A stretch of 64,000 nucleotides of DNA from Onthovicinus sp900555545 (lineage in GTDB: Bacteria; Bacillota; Clostridia; Oscillospirales; Acutalibacteraceae), in contig CASFPX010000003.1 of assembly GCA_949296915.1 (NCBI GenBank), positions 1 through 64,000 on the forward strand, written 5' to 3'. The position numbers and the translations under genes were made by a program. Shown here piece after piece: positions 16,638 through 24,735 of the stretch. Every line of letters begins with the position of its first letter. The stretch's first letter is position 1. The notes beneath the pieces were generated by a model. That model worked only from the letters and a program-made list of their open reading frames with translations. It was not told where the DNA came from and did not search any database.

Positions 16638-17186
16638 TCACCTCCGCTTGGATGGGTCAAAACGTCTTTCATAGACTAAATCAATAATGCCATTATAGCT
16701 CTGGGTGTAGATCAGTTGAAGGGGCAGAGTCGGTAATCCCGGAGAAAAGAGAGGGATTCCATCCCCCAGCAGTGTTGGGATCACAGAGAGATGGTACCGG
16801 TCAATCAGGTCTTTTGCCATCAACTGGCGGGCGAGATCATCCCCTCCGCAGATCCAGATCCCTTTTCCATCCTGCTTTCGCAGCCGCTGGACCAGAGCGC
16901 AGGGGGATTCCTGCACCAGATGTATCTTATTTTTCCCATCCGGGATGCTGTGCCGTGTAACGACATAGCTCTCCAGTTCAGGATAGGGCCATGTCTCGGG
17001 GGATAGCTGGGTGATGATTTGCCGGTAGGTGTTTCCGCCCATAATTACTGTATCGATTCCACGGATGAATGCGTCATAGCTATCAGTATCCTCGGTGCCG
17101 GTTCCCGAAAGCCAGTCAACGCCACCCAAACGATCTGCGATATAACCGTCTAAACTGATAGCGATAAACAGTGTCACCTGTTTCAT
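16638..17186 (-). CDS. Dihydrofolate reductase family (RibD C-terminal-like) protein
   Basis: A 182-residue NADPH-binding reductase-like protein of the RibD C-terminal / DHFR-like superfamily. It opens with MKQVTLFIAISLDGYIADRL, followed by DTVIMGGNTYRQI, a central IWICGGDDLARQL segment, and LSVIPTLLGDGIPLF. Such stand-alone proteins are widespread, and their substrates are mostly unknown; this is unlikely to be the main riboflavin or folate enzyme. The ATG at 17186 has AGGAGG upstream. It is in a run of minus-strand genes: GNAT 30 bases upstream and the MocR-type regulator 6 bases downstream. Confidence 0.88.
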   Translation of the reverse strand: MKQVTLFIAISLDGYIADRLGGVDWLSGTGTEDTDSYDAFIRGIDTVIMGGNTYRQIITQLSPETWPYPELESYVVTRHSIPDGKNKIHLVQESPCALVQRLRKQDGKGIWICGGDDLARQLMAKDLIDRYHLSVIPTLLGDGIPLFSPGLPTLPLQLIYTQSYNGIIDLVYERRFDPSKRR

Positions 17187-17216
17187 CCCAAATTCCTCCT
17201 GAACTTTAAGTGCTTG

Positions 17217-17768
17217 TTAAAAGAATTCCTCTCGCAGGATTGAATACAGTGCGGCGTCGCACAGCCCCTGATTATAGCACGCCGCCTGGCGGAGCGTACC
17301 CTCGTACTGCATGCCGCATTTTTTCATCACGGCGCCGGAGGCGGGATTGCGCACGTCGTGCTTGGCTTCAATTCGATTGACGTCGGTATTGGTGAATAAA
17401 AACTGGATCACAGCCTGAAGCGCCTCCGGTACAAGGCCGCGCCGCCACCATTGCCGGCCGAGGCAGTAGCCCAATTCCATCGCCGCGATCTCCTCCCGCA
17501 GGCGTACGCATCCAATGGAGCCGACAGGTTCATTTGAGGATTTCAGGACAATCGCCCATTCATAGAATGTGGGATTGTTGTATTGGACAGTGACGGATCG
17601 TAAATACTCCATTACGCCGTTTTCGTCTGTATAGGCCGGCCAGATCAGGTATTCCGTCACGTGTGGGTCGCTGGCCCAGTTGCGGAACATAACAGGGGAG
17701 TCCTCCACTGTAAAGCGGCGCAAAATCAGACGTTCTGTCTCAATGTTCCGGGTTCCGATGTGTTTCAA
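17217..17768 (-). CDS. GNAT N-acetyltransferase (RimJ/RimL type)
   Basis: A 183-residue acetyltransferase of the Acetyltransf_3 type. Signature stretches are TERLILRRFTVEDSPVMFRN, the acetyl-CoA loop (MELGYCLGRQWWRRGLVPEA), and NPASGAVMKKCGMQYEG. The start is best set at the TTG at 17768, with AGGAGGTG about seven bases upstream; the in-frame GTG at 17777 lies inside that site. It heads the GNAT / RibD-like / MocR run. The acceptor substrate is unknown. Confidence 0.88.
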   Translation of the reverse strand: MKHIGTRNIETERLILRRFTVEDSPVMFRNWASDPHVTEYLIWPAYTDENGVMEYLRSVTVQYNNPTFYEWAIVLKSSNEPVGSIGCVRLREEIAAMELGYCLGRQWWRRGLVPEALQAVIQFLFTNTDVNRIEAKHDVRNPASGAVMKKCGMQYEGTLRQAACYNQGLCDAALYSILREEFF

Positions 17769-17790
17769 ATAAAACACCTCCTAAATGAAA

Positions 17791-17828
17791 GAAAAGCGAT
17801 CCGAAAAACAGGGATGGATTCGGACCGC
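17791..17828 (-). terminator. Terminator after the CmpB-like gene
   Basis: Ten-base-pair stem (GCGGTCCGAA with TTCGGATCGC on the minus strand, one G-T pair) followed by TTTTC, between the CmpB-like and GNAT genes. Confidence 0.75.
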
Positions 17829-17846
17829 ATGGTGTATAGTTCTGAA

Positions 17847-18578
17847 TTAATACCGTTCATCCTGATCGGACAGGAGGCGCTTGATATCACGTAAAATGCG
17901 CCGGATCTCATTGTCAATCCGGGGATTGATCCGCAGGATACGCCCGGGGTTATGCTGATATTTTTTGCTGTCTCGGATATCCTCCAACGTGTTTTCGAAC
18001 AACTCCTTGGACTCTTCCTGCTCCTCGCCGCTCTTGAATTTATCGTAGAGTTTTTGCAGCGCGTCGCTGATTTTTCTAAAATCAGAGGCGGCTAAGAATG
18101 CATGAATCAGATCAATGACGAAAATAATCAGAATAAGGACGACGATCAATTTGATGGCCAACGGCGGAATTTTCCCCAGGAGCAACGCGAAGAACGGATG
18201 TACCAGGTACATGAATCCGAGCGTTGCAATTCCCCAGTAAAATGTGTTGCGTAGACAGATGTGCCCCATAAAATTATATTTTCGATTCGAGTAATCCCAC
18301 CAACGCGTGTGAAAGAGCTTTTCCATCAGGATGCCGGTGATCAGTTCCACCACATCCGTAATAACCATGCCAAGGATGCACACGAGCAGCGGATGTGCAC
18401 GCAACGGCGTGAGCAAGACTGTCAGCGCAACGGCGCCAGTCCCATAGATCGGGCACATGGGCCCCGTCAGAAATCCGCGGTTGATCCATCTTTTTTGCGC
18501 GCTGGAGCAGGCTAGGGATTCCATCAGCCAGCCGACGGCGCTGTAAAAGAAAAAGTAAAGAATGTAGGTGAAAATCAT
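17847..18578 (-). CDS. Putative ABC transporter permease (CmpB family, PF06541)
   Basis: A 243-residue membrane protein of the family annotated as putative ABC-transporter type IV (CmpB). Four to five hydrophobic segments occupy the first about 165 residues; the conserved GWLMESL start and the RGFLTGPMCPIYGTGAV segment are clear. The C-terminal 75 residues are charged and helical (KLYDKFKSGEEQEESKELF), probably cytoplasmic. No ABC ATPase is adjacent, so the transporter label is weak. Its ATG overlaps the stop of the upstream HD-domain gene by four bases, indicating co-translation. Confidence 0.82.
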   Translation of the reverse strand: MIFTYILYFFFYSAVGWLMESLACSSAQKRWINRGFLTGPMCPIYGTGAVALTVLLTPLRAHPLLVCILGMVITDVVELITGILMEKLFHTRWWDYSNRKYNFMGHICLRNTFYWGIATLGFMYLVHPFFALLLGKIPPLAIKLIVVLILIIFVIDLIHAFLAASDFRKISDALQKLYDKFKSGEEQEESKELFENTLEDIRDSKKYQHNPGRILRINPRIDNEIRRILRDIKRLLSDQDERY

Positions 18579-19165
18579 GGCGCTTCACGCTCCGGAATCC
18601 CGGCGGTATCAGCCGTATATTTAGGCTCGGACTTGATGGCGGCGAGCAGTCGTTTTCCTGTGGAAGACAGGGAGAGATATAACTCCCATGTGGCACAGTA
18701 CTTGTCGGCCATGCTGACTACAAATCCCTCCGGATAGCGCGGCGGGATCGGCGTCAATGGGAACATGTGACGTTTGATGGTGTTTGCCTCCAGCGCAGTC
18801 AATTTATCTCCGCAGAGAACCCTGGCATTTTTTAGAGCGATTCCGGGGTGCAGGTATCCATGAGGGCGCGGATGAGAGTACTTATCCCGCCAATCATAAT
18901 AGAACAAATCATGTAGAATGGCGCCGCGCGCCGCTTCCCGATAGTTGAGCCCCAGTTTTTTGCACACCAGAAAACTGATATAGGACACTGAGGTGATGTG
19001 ATCCAACCGGTTAATCAACAGGTGTTGTTCATACTGCTTGAGAGATTGAACTTCCTCCGTTGCGTAGAGATCAGAGATGCAGGCAAAGAATTCAGCCGCA
19101 GAATCATTTTGGATTAAATCAAAAGAGCGAATATAAGCTCTGGATAATCTGGATATAACAGACAC
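18575..19165 (-). CDS. HD domain protein (putative phosphohydrolase)
   Basis: A 196-residue cytoplasmic protein with an HD-domain metal site: H56 (RLDHITSV), the HD pair H85-D86 (ILHDLFYYDW), H133 (KRHMFP) and D154 (SMADKY). HD domains usually hydrolyse phosphomonoesters or phosphodiesters of nucleotides; the substrate here is unknown. The GTG at 19165 is the only usual start codon near the promoter, but AAGGGAG lies only about two bases from it, so the start is uncertain. It is co-transcribed and overlaps the CmpB-like gene, a pairing seen in clostridia. Confidence 0.85.
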   Translation of the reverse strand: MSVISRLSRAYIRSFDLIQNDSAAEFFACISDLYATEEVQSLKQYEQHLLINRLDHITSVSYISFLVCKKLGLNYREAARGAILHDLFYYDWRDKYSHPRPHGYLHPGIALKNARVLCGDKLTALEANTIKRHMFPLTPIPPRYPEGFVVSMADKYCATWELYLSLSSTGKRLLAAIKSEPKYTADTAGIPEREAP

Positions 19166-19186
19166 TCCCTTAGCGATTTTATTTTC

Positions 19187-19215
19187 ATTATAGAGTAAAG
19201 AACGCGCTAAATCAA
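19187..19215 (-). promoter_or_regulatory. Sigma-A promoter for the HD / CmpB-like unit
   Basis: On the minus strand TTGATT, 17 bases, TATAAT. Transcription should start about 15 bases before the GTG of the HD gene, giving a very short leader. Confidence 0.65.
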
Positions 19216-19252
19216 GCGAAATCGGGGGATTATAACAATTTTGTAAGATTCA

Positions 19253-20077
19253 TCAGTCCTTTTCCCGATCCTGGATGAACCGGATCACTCCATTGTCCTC
19301 ATTGGATCCGATGAGGACATCCGCCTTCGATTTTAGTTCGGGTACGGCGTTGGCTACGGCAACTCGCAGGTCGGCTGCTTCAAATAGGCCAAAATCATTC
19401 AAGTTGTCGCCAAAGGTACAGAGAAAATCTGCATCTGTAAAGGACTTGAGCGCCAGCGCGCCGTTCTTTTTCCCCGCAGCAGCAGAAAAGACCTCCAGGA
19501 ACCAGTATTGGGTATAGGTGTCGTGATAAAAGGCTGTGCAAACGTTGCAGTTCGCCTCCAATTCGTCGCGCAGCTGCTTTAAATCTTCATAGCGGTCCAT
19601 GATGGTAAAATAGATCGCATTCTGCCCCTCGGGTATGTGAAGGGTATCCAAATGATAAAAGCAGCCCGGCTGCATCTTGCTGCGTACCTGATAAAAATTC
19701 TTTTGTTCCGGCGTGCGCAGTTCCGTGTAGTGATAACGTATTTGCTCGCCGTCAAAGGTGAACAGAAACGGGTTCTTATCGTGTCTTTGATAAATCTGGA
19801 CAGCCTTTTGCGCACTTTCCCGGTCAATGGAAGTGTATGAGACAACCTTTTTAGCAGCGGGATCATAAAGGAATACGCCATTCAGTAATACAAGCGGTAG
19901 GTTCAGCTGAAGTCCCTCCAGCAAGTGCATCACAGAGACCGGGCTGCGTGCTGTCGCAACGGAGAAGAGAACCCCCTGGTCGATCAATTGATTCAGTTCC
20001 CGGCGGGCCTCAGGGGACAGATGACCACTGTTGTCAAAGAGTGTACCGTCCAGATCAGACAAATATAATGTTTTCAT
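19253..20077 (-). CDS. Cof-type HAD-IIB phosphatase
   Basis: A 274-residue cytoplasmic sugar- or nucleotide-phosphatase of the HAD superfamily, subfamily IIB (Cof). Motif I is DLDGTLFDNSG with nucleophile D8 and acid D10; motif II is ATARSP; the lysine and acidic motif IV lie in FGDNLNDFGLFEAAD. The C2B cap occupies about residues 85-190. The ATG at 20077 follows AAGGTG. The gene is divergent from the NUDIX gene. The substrate cannot be predicted. Confidence 0.92.
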   Translation of the reverse strand: MKTLYLSDLDGTLFDNSGHLSPEARRELNQLIDQGVLFSVATARSPVSVMHLLEGLQLNLPLVLLNGVFLYDPAAKKVVSYTSIDRESAQKAVQIYQRHDKNPFLFTFDGEQIRYHYTELRTPEQKNFYQVRSKMQPGCFYHLDTLHIPEGQNAIYFTIMDRYEDLKQLRDELEANCNVCTAFYHDTYTQYWFLEVFSAAAGKKNGALALKSFTDADFLCTFGDNLNDFGLFEAADLRVAVANAVPELKSKADVLIGSNEDNGVIRFIQDREKD

Positions 20078-20095
20078 TGAATTTCACCTTTTCCC

Positions 20096-20124
20096 TTGTG
20101 TTGAACGTCTTTTTTGTTTATAAT
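20096..20124 (+). promoter_or_regulatory. Promoter for the NUDIX gene
   Basis: TTGTGT, 17 bases, TATAAT, ending 26 bases before the ATG at 20151. Confidence 0.45.
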
Positions 20125-20150
20125 GTAATGGAAGTGAAAGGCGGATGGAT

Positions 20151-20918
20151 ATGTTAGGTAGGTTTGCCGGGGTTCAGATTACCCGACCCATGGGTTTTGT
20201 GGATGAAACGACTGGGATTCAATATAAACTCAATTATGGGATCCTGAAGAATTCGGGCCCCCGAGAGACCGGTGCGTTCGTGATGGGCGTGCGCCATCCT
20301 GTTCGTGAATTTTATGGGCGGATCATTGCGGTGGTCCGCCGGACGGGCACGCGTGAGTGCTACTATGTGCTCGCGCCCAAAGGGCGCAAGTATATTATAA
20401 ACGATATCCGCAGAAATGTCGCCTTTGCTTTTAAAAATTCCGCTTTTACACTGGAGTGCCTGTATGAGGCGTCCTGCGGCGCTGTTGTATTCCGCAATAC
20501 GCCGGAGGGGCGCGAATATCTGCTGATTCGCAATAAACGCAGCGAGCACTGGGGATTCCCCAAGGGCCATATCGAAGAGGGGGAAACTGAGCAGCAGACA
20601 GCTCGCCGCGAGGTGCTGGAGGAGACTGGATTGCATATCGATCTGCTCCCACTTTTTTCAAGCCGGTCGTCCTATACGATCCAGGGGCGGGTGGAAAAGC
20701 AGGTGACTATTTTCCTGGCTACCACACGGGATACTAAGACGGTCATCCAGGAGTCCGAGATTGACGACTACGCTTGGATGCATCTGGATGAAGCGCTTCG
20801 GGCTTTGAAATTTGAAAATGACCGCTCCATCCTGAGGCGCGCTGATACCTTCCTCAATCAGCGCGCCGAGCGGGGAAAGTACAGGCGGGGCCGTGGGGCA
20901 CCCAAAACTGGCCAATAG
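20151..20918 (+). CDS. NUDIX hydrolase with an N-terminal inorganic-pyrophosphatase-like domain
   Basis: A 255-residue two-domain protein. Residues 1 to about 90 look like a short inorganic pyrophosphatase-related module (GIQYKLNYGI, then VREFYGRIIAVVRR) but lack the acidic catalytic cluster. Residues about 105-240 are a NUDIX domain with a complete box (G139 to L161: GHIEEGE, REVLEETGL), similar to bis(5'-nucleosyl)-tetraphosphatases that cleave Ap4A-type alarmones. The ATG at 20151 is chosen for ribosome-site spacing; ATG 20145 abuts the site. The architecture recurs in clostridia. The role of the first domain is unknown. Confidence 0.82.
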   Translation: MLGRFAGVQITRPMGFVDETTGIQYKLNYGILKNSGPRETGAFVMGVRHPVREFYGRIIAVVRRTGTRECYYVLAPKGRKYIINDIRRNVAFAFKNSAFTLECLYEASCGAVVFRNTPEGREYLLIRNKRSEHWGFPKGHIEEGETEQQTARREVLEETGLHIDLLPLFSSRSSYTIQGRVEKQVTIFLATTRDTKTVIQESEIDDYAWMHLDEALRALKFENDRSILRRADTFLNQRAERGKYRRGRGAPKTGQ

Positions 20919-21016
20919 GCGTGTGTAAGGCCGTATAATTAAAACACCGATAAAAAATGCAGGACAAACAGTCGTTAGATTGTTTTAATTTCCATGTTTA
21001 TTTTTCCAAGGTGTTG

Positions 21017-21025
21017 TGGTATAAT
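21017..21025 (+). promoter_or_regulatory. Extended -10 promoter element for murA
   Basis: TGGTATAAT is an extended -10 element about 38 bases before the murA TTG start; no good -35 is visible. Confidence 0.45.
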
Positions 21026-21062
21026 AATAGGGATAACAGTATATTTTGAGGGGTGTACCGCG

Positions 21063-22367
21063 TTGGAAAAATTCGTCATCGAGGGCGGCCATCCACTGAA
21101 GGGCGAGGTCAATATCAGCGGGGCGAAGAATGCCGTTGTCGCAATTATTCCGGCCGCAATCCTCGCGCAGGATGTCTGCCGTATCGAAAATATCCCCAAT
21201 ATCAGTGATGTTAGCATGATGATCCGCATCTTGTACCAGTTGGGTGCGGAAATTAAAATGATAAATGACCACACCGTCGAGATTGATTCTACCCACATTA
21301 GTTCCTTTATTGTGCCCAATGAGCTTACCAAACAGTTACGCGCCTCCTATTATCTGATCGGTGCGCTGTTGGGGCGTTTTGGCCGTGCTAAGGTGGCGAT
21401 GCCCGGTGGGTGTGATTTCGGTGTGCGGCCGATTGATCAGCATATCAAAGGGTTTCAGTCGCTGGGGGCTGCCGTATCCATTGAGAATGCCATGGTGGAT
21501 GCCAGGGTGGAAGATCGCCGTCTGGTGGGAAATTCGGTCTATCTGGATATGGTGTCCGTAGGTGCTACGATCAACATCATGCTTGCTGCGGTTCGCGCAC
21601 GCGGATTGACTATTATTGAGAATGCGGCTAAGGAGCCGCATATTGTCGATCTGGCCAACTTCCTCAACTCTATGGGAGCGGATGTGCGCGGAGCGGGGAC
21701 AGATGTCATCAAGATCCGAGGGGTAGAGGAACTGCACGGATGCACCTACTCCGTTATTCCGGATCAGATCGAGGCTGGCACTTATATGGTAGCCGCCGCT
21801 GCAACGCATGGTGATGTGTTGATTAAAAATGTCATTCCCAAGCACTTGGAGTCAATCTCCGCCAAACTGATCGAATGTGGTGCGAGTGTGGAGGAGTTCG
21901 ATGACGCCGTCCGGGTTCGAATGACAGAGCGTGCCCGGTGCTGTAATGTAAAGACGATGCCGCACCCGGGTTTTCCAACGGATATGCAGCCTCAGATGGC
22001 GGCCTTGCTGACCACGGCGGATGGCACCAGTATCATTTCGGAGAGCGTGTGGGACAACCGCTTCAGGTATGTGGATCAACTCTCCCGCATGGGGGCGGAT
22101 ATCCAGGTCAACGGCAAAATTGCCGTAGTCGAGGGCGTAGAGGCGCTAAAAGGCGCGCCGGTCCGGGCAACCGACCTGCGCGCGGGCGCTGCAATGTTGA
22201 TTGCCGGTATGATGGCGCAGGGGCGTACCGAGATCGAGGATATTGTTCACATCGACCGAGGGTACGAGCTCGTCGTCGAGAAGCTGACTGCCCTTGGCGC
22301 CAGAATCAGACGCGTAGAGTTTACCGAACAGGATGTGCGGGACCGCGCAGTTGTCACAGGGGCTTGA
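21063..22367 (+). CDS. murA: UDP-N-acetylglucosamine 1-carboxyvinyltransferase MurA
   Basis: A 434-residue enzyme for the first committed step of peptidoglycan synthesis: it transfers enolpyruvate from PEP to UDP-GlcNAc in the cytoplasm. Substrate residues K22 and N23 (GAKNAVV) and the active-site cysteine C117 in the loop MPGGCDFGVRPIDQH are present, so it should be fosfomycin-sensitive in principle. The pattern of six repeats and the FPTDMQPQMAALL stretch are typical. TTG at 21063 is the start, with GAGGGGTG upstream. Firmicutes often carry two MurA paralogues; which one this is cannot be told from the window. Confidence 0.95.
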   Translation: MEKFVIEGGHPLKGEVNISGAKNAVVAIIPAAILAQDVCRIENIPNISDVSMMIRILYQLGAEIKMINDHTVEIDSTHISSFIVPNELTKQLRASYYLIGALLGRFGRAKVAMPGGCDFGVRPIDQHIKGFQSLGAAVSIENAMVDARVEDRRLVGNSVYLDMVSVGATINIMLAAVRARGLTIIENAAKEPHIVDLANFLNSMGADVRGAGTDVIKIRGVEELHGCTYSVIPDQIEAGTYMVAAAATHGDVLIKNVIPKHLESISAKLIECGASVEEFDDAVRVRMTERARCCNVKTMPHPGFPTDMQPQMAALLTTADGTSIISESVWDNRFRYVDQLSRMGADIQVNGKIAVVEGVEALKGAPVRATDLRAGAAMLIAGMMAQGRTEIEDIVHIDRGYELVVEKLTALGARIRRVEFTEQDVRDRAVVTGA

Positions 22368-22383
22368 ACCAAATTATTCCTGG

Positions 22384-22442
22384 GATCGGATGTCGGAGTT
22401 TGTGCTGGGAGCAGCGCCAAGTCCGATATCCGATACTTTTTT
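22384..22442 (+). terminator. Terminator after murA
   Basis: A roughly 16-base-pair imperfect stem (22384-22399 with 22419-22436) around a GC-rich loop, followed by T6. Confidence 0.75.
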
Positions 22443-22468
22443 GTCCTTTTGATTCGGAGGGGATTTTG

Positions 22469-23260
22469 TTGTCGAGATTTTGTCCGCTGTTTTCCTCAAG
22501 CTCGGGGAACAGTATTTACATAGGTGGATCAGATGGCGGCATCCTGGTGGATGCAGGGGTGAGTGCACGCCAACTGACCGAATCCTTGGGCCGGCTGGAA
22601 ATCCCACTTGATTCTATCCGGGCCATCCTGATTACACATGAGCACAGCGATCACGTCAAAGGGCTGCGCGTTTTTGCCAAGAGGCTGGGGATGCCTGTCT
22701 ACACTTCGCCGGGAACGGCGGAGCAACTGCGAAAGAACGGTATGGCGGATGGCTCTTTCCCCTTGTCAGAGGTCGCGTGCCATCCGTTTGAAGCCGCCGG
22801 AATGCGGATTACACCGTTTCACATCTCTCACGATTGTGCAGAGGGGTACGGGTATGTGCTGGATCTCCCAGATTCCAGGCGGGCGGCTGTGGTGACAGAT
22901 TTGGGGCAGGTGACGCCGGAGGTACTGCGGGCGGTGTCAGGATGTGATTTGGTACTGTTGGAGTCCAACCATGATTTTGGGATGCTGCGCAATGGGCCAT
23001 ATCCGCTCTACTTGAAGCAGCGCATCCTCTCTAAATTTGGTCACCTGTCGAACCGGGCGTGTGCGGAGGCGGCGCTCCGCCTGATGGCAACAGGAACGAC
23101 GCGCTTTTTTCTCGGCCATTTAAGCCGCCAGAACAATACGCCTCAGTTGGCCCGACAGGCCACACGGGACTTTTTGGTCGCAAACGGGGCGCAGGAGCGA
23201 CTCGACTTTATGCTGGAAATTGCGCCTGAGAGCGGGGCAGAGCGTGTGATGATTTTCTGA
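22469..23260 (+). CDS. walJ: MBL-fold metallohydrolase, WalJ/YycJ family
   Basis: A 263-residue metallo-beta-lactamase-fold hydrolase of the YycJ/WalJ type, associated in Firmicutes with DNA mismatch repair or cell-wall regulation. The start LSRFCPLFSSSSGNSIYI and the metal motif THEHSDHVKGL (HxHxDH at 57-62) are diagnostic; SNHD and the GHLSRQNN stretch supply later ligands. It starts at TTG 22469 (or TTG 22466) with CGGAGGGG upstream; the longer open frame from 22049 overlaps murA in another frame and is not coding. rlmH follows 11 bases later, the conserved walJ-rlmH proximity. Confidence 0.9.
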   Translation: MSRFCPLFSSSSGNSIYIGGSDGGILVDAGVSARQLTESLGRLEIPLDSIRAILITHEHSDHVKGLRVFAKRLGMPVYTSPGTAEQLRKNGMADGSFPLSEVACHPFEAAGMRITPFHISHDCAEGYGYVLDLPDSRRAAVVTDLGQVTPEVLRAVSGCDLVLLESNHDFGMLRNGPYPLYLKQRILSKFGHLSNRACAEAALRLMATGTTRFFLGHLSRQNNTPQLARQATRDFLVANGAQERLDFMLEIAPESGAERVMIF

Positions 23261-23271
23261 CGGGGCGGCCT

Positions 23272-23760
23272 ATGAATTTAAAAATTATTTGTATTGGAAA
23301 AAATAAAGAGAAGTATTGGGATGCGGCGGATGCGGAGTACCTCAAGCGTCTGCGAGCTTTTTGTACGCCACAGGTGGTTGAAATCCCCGCCAAACGCCCG
23401 CCGGACAATCCGAATGATGCACAGATCCGGGCGTTGCTCGACGCCGAGGGGGAGCTGATCCTGCAAAAACTTCCGCGCAAGGGGCCAAACGCCTTTGTGG
23501 CGGCCATGTGTATTGAGGGGCGCCAGCTTGATTCGATCGAATTGAGCCATAAGATTTCGAACTTGTTGGTGGACGGTGTTAGTGAATTGGCTTTTGTAAT
23601 TGGCGGCTCCCATGGATTGAGTGAAGCTGTCAAATCGGCGGCTGATTTTCGCTTTTCCATGTCCCGGATGACATTCCCGCACCAGTTGGCTCGGGTGATG
23701 TTGCTCGAGCAGCTCTACCGCGCATTTATGATCCGTAACGGTACAAAATACCATAAATAG
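23272..23760 (+). CDS. rlmH: 23S rRNA (pseudouridine(1915)-N(3))-methyltransferase RlmH
   Basis: A 162-residue SPOUT-class methyltransferase that methylates pseudouridine 1915 in helix 69 of 23S rRNA, on assembled 70S ribosomes. The knotted SAM site is visible (FVIGGSHGLSEAV), and the C-terminus is the near-invariant PHQLARVMLLEQLYRAFMI, then NGTKYHK. Length is normal (156-162). The ATG at 23272 follows GGGGCGG. It is the last gene of the walJ unit. Confidence 0.97.
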   Translation: MNLKIICIGKNKEKYWDAADAEYLKRLRAFCTPQVVEIPAKRPPDNPNDAQIRALLDAEGELILQKLPRKGPNAFVAAMCIEGRQLDSIELSHKISNLLVDGVSELAFVIGGSHGLSEAVKSAADFRFSMSRMTFPHQLARVMLLEQLYRAFMIRNGTKYHK

Positions 23761-23792
23761 TTTTAAGAACACTTCCTTAAAAAAGAGATAAG

Positions 23793-23820
23793 AATAGGAC
23801 CGCTGTACAGCGGTCCTATT
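23793..23820. terminator. Perfect palindrome, likely bidirectional terminator
   Basis: A 28-base perfect palindrome between the convergent rlmH and GNAT genes. A T-rich run follows on the minus strand; T residues are scarce on the plus side. Confidence 0.65.
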
Positions 23821-23835
23821 CATTAGCAGCTGTGT

Positions 23836-24414
23836 TTAAAACTGAATGCCCATCATCAGAGAGCCGCCTAATTTTTGCAGGACCTCAAAACCCTGCTTCC
23901 GGTAAAAGGCGACGCCTTTTTTATTTCCGGACCCGACACCCAGGCACAGTCCGTGGATATTTTGATCCCGCAGATGTCCCTTCAGTCTTTGCAGCAGTTG
24001 TGTGCCGATCCCACGGCGCTGGTAGGCATCCAGGATATCGATGTGCATATGCGCAGGATATCCCCGTTCAGCCAGCTTTTTCATCTGTTTTTCCTCGGCT
24101 TTGCTGGCGGTACAGGCGGCGATCCACCGGGTAATAGTACGCTGCTTAAGACGGGGCAGATATATCTTCCGAAAAACATCGCAGTAGCTATTATACTCCG
24201 GTGCACACAGGATATAGCCTATCGGATGATCTTCGCTGTCCGCAGCTACAAAGCAAAAATCCGGGTACTGTTCTGTGTAGCAGTCGTTGTACATCGTGAG
24301 CAGAAAAAGAATATCTTTCTCCGTACAGGCTGGAATACTCGAGGTCTGAATACAGATATCCCGCACGGCTTTTTTGTCATCCAGCCGGTAGGGACGGATG
24401 GTGATTTCACCCAT
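23836..24414 (-). CDS. GNAT N-acetyltransferase
   Basis: A 192-residue acetyltransferase. It starts MGEITIRPYRLDDKKAV, has an internal helical segment before the catalytic core (IYLPRLKQRTITRWI), and carries the acetyl-CoA loop in AYQRRGIGTQLLQRL with the closing FYRKQGFEV. The shape resembles clostridial GNATs with homology to O-GlcNAcase-associated acetyltransferases. The ATG at 24414 overlaps the TSCPD gene by eight bases; the open frame upstream of it is a shadow of that gene. The substrate is unknown. Confidence 0.88.
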   Translation of the reverse strand: MGEITIRPYRLDDKKAVRDICIQTSSIPACTEKDILFLLTMYNDCYTEQYPDFCFVAADSEDHPIGYILCAPEYNSYCDVFRKIYLPRLKQRTITRWIAACTASKAEEKQMKKLAERGYPAHMHIDILDAYQRRGIGTQLLQRLKGHLRDQNIHGLCLGVGSGNKKGVAFYRKQGFEVLQKLGGSLMMGIQF

Positions 24415-24667
24415 GCTGTTCCTCCGCGAGTGCCTGCTCCAGCGCAATGGAGAGCTGATCTGGACAGGAAGTGGGTTTGAGCCCGCAGCGTGTGCCGCGC
24501 AGCGTTTTAATGACATCACGCGCGTCCATCCCGGCCACAAGCCGGGAAATTCCCGCAGTGTTCCCAGCGCATCCGCCCAGAAAGCGCACGCTCTTGATGG
24601 TTGTCCCGTCCAGTTCCACACTGATCTGGCGCGAACAGGTTCCCCTTGTCCTATATTCGTATGTCAT
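24407..24667 (-). CDS. TSCPD domain protein (TIGR03905 family)
   Basis: An 86-residue protein of the TIGR03905 type: a stand-alone TSCPD domain, otherwise found at the C-terminus of B12-dependent ribonucleotide reductases. Four or more conserved cysteines are visible (RTRGTCSRQI, FLGGCAGN, RGTRCGLKPTSCPDQL), which suggests metal or redox function. The ATG at 24667 is chosen because GGAG lies nine bases upstream. It overlaps the following GNAT gene by eight bases. The cellular role is unknown. Confidence 0.88.
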   Translation of the reverse strand: MTYEYRTRGTCSRQISVELDGTTIKSVRFLGGCAGNTAGISRLVAGMDARDVIKTLRGTRCGLKPTSCPDQLSIALEQALAEEQHG

Positions 24668-24735
24668 ACTTGTCAACTCCATTCGTGTTTCAGTCTGGGA
24701 GTTAGTATATCACAGCAATGAATGGATGGCAAGCT

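Noticed and set aside
22049..22468. N-terminal extension of the walJ frame into murA
   Set aside because: It overlaps murA in another frame and spans its terminator; the TTG at 22469 with its ribosome site explains the start.
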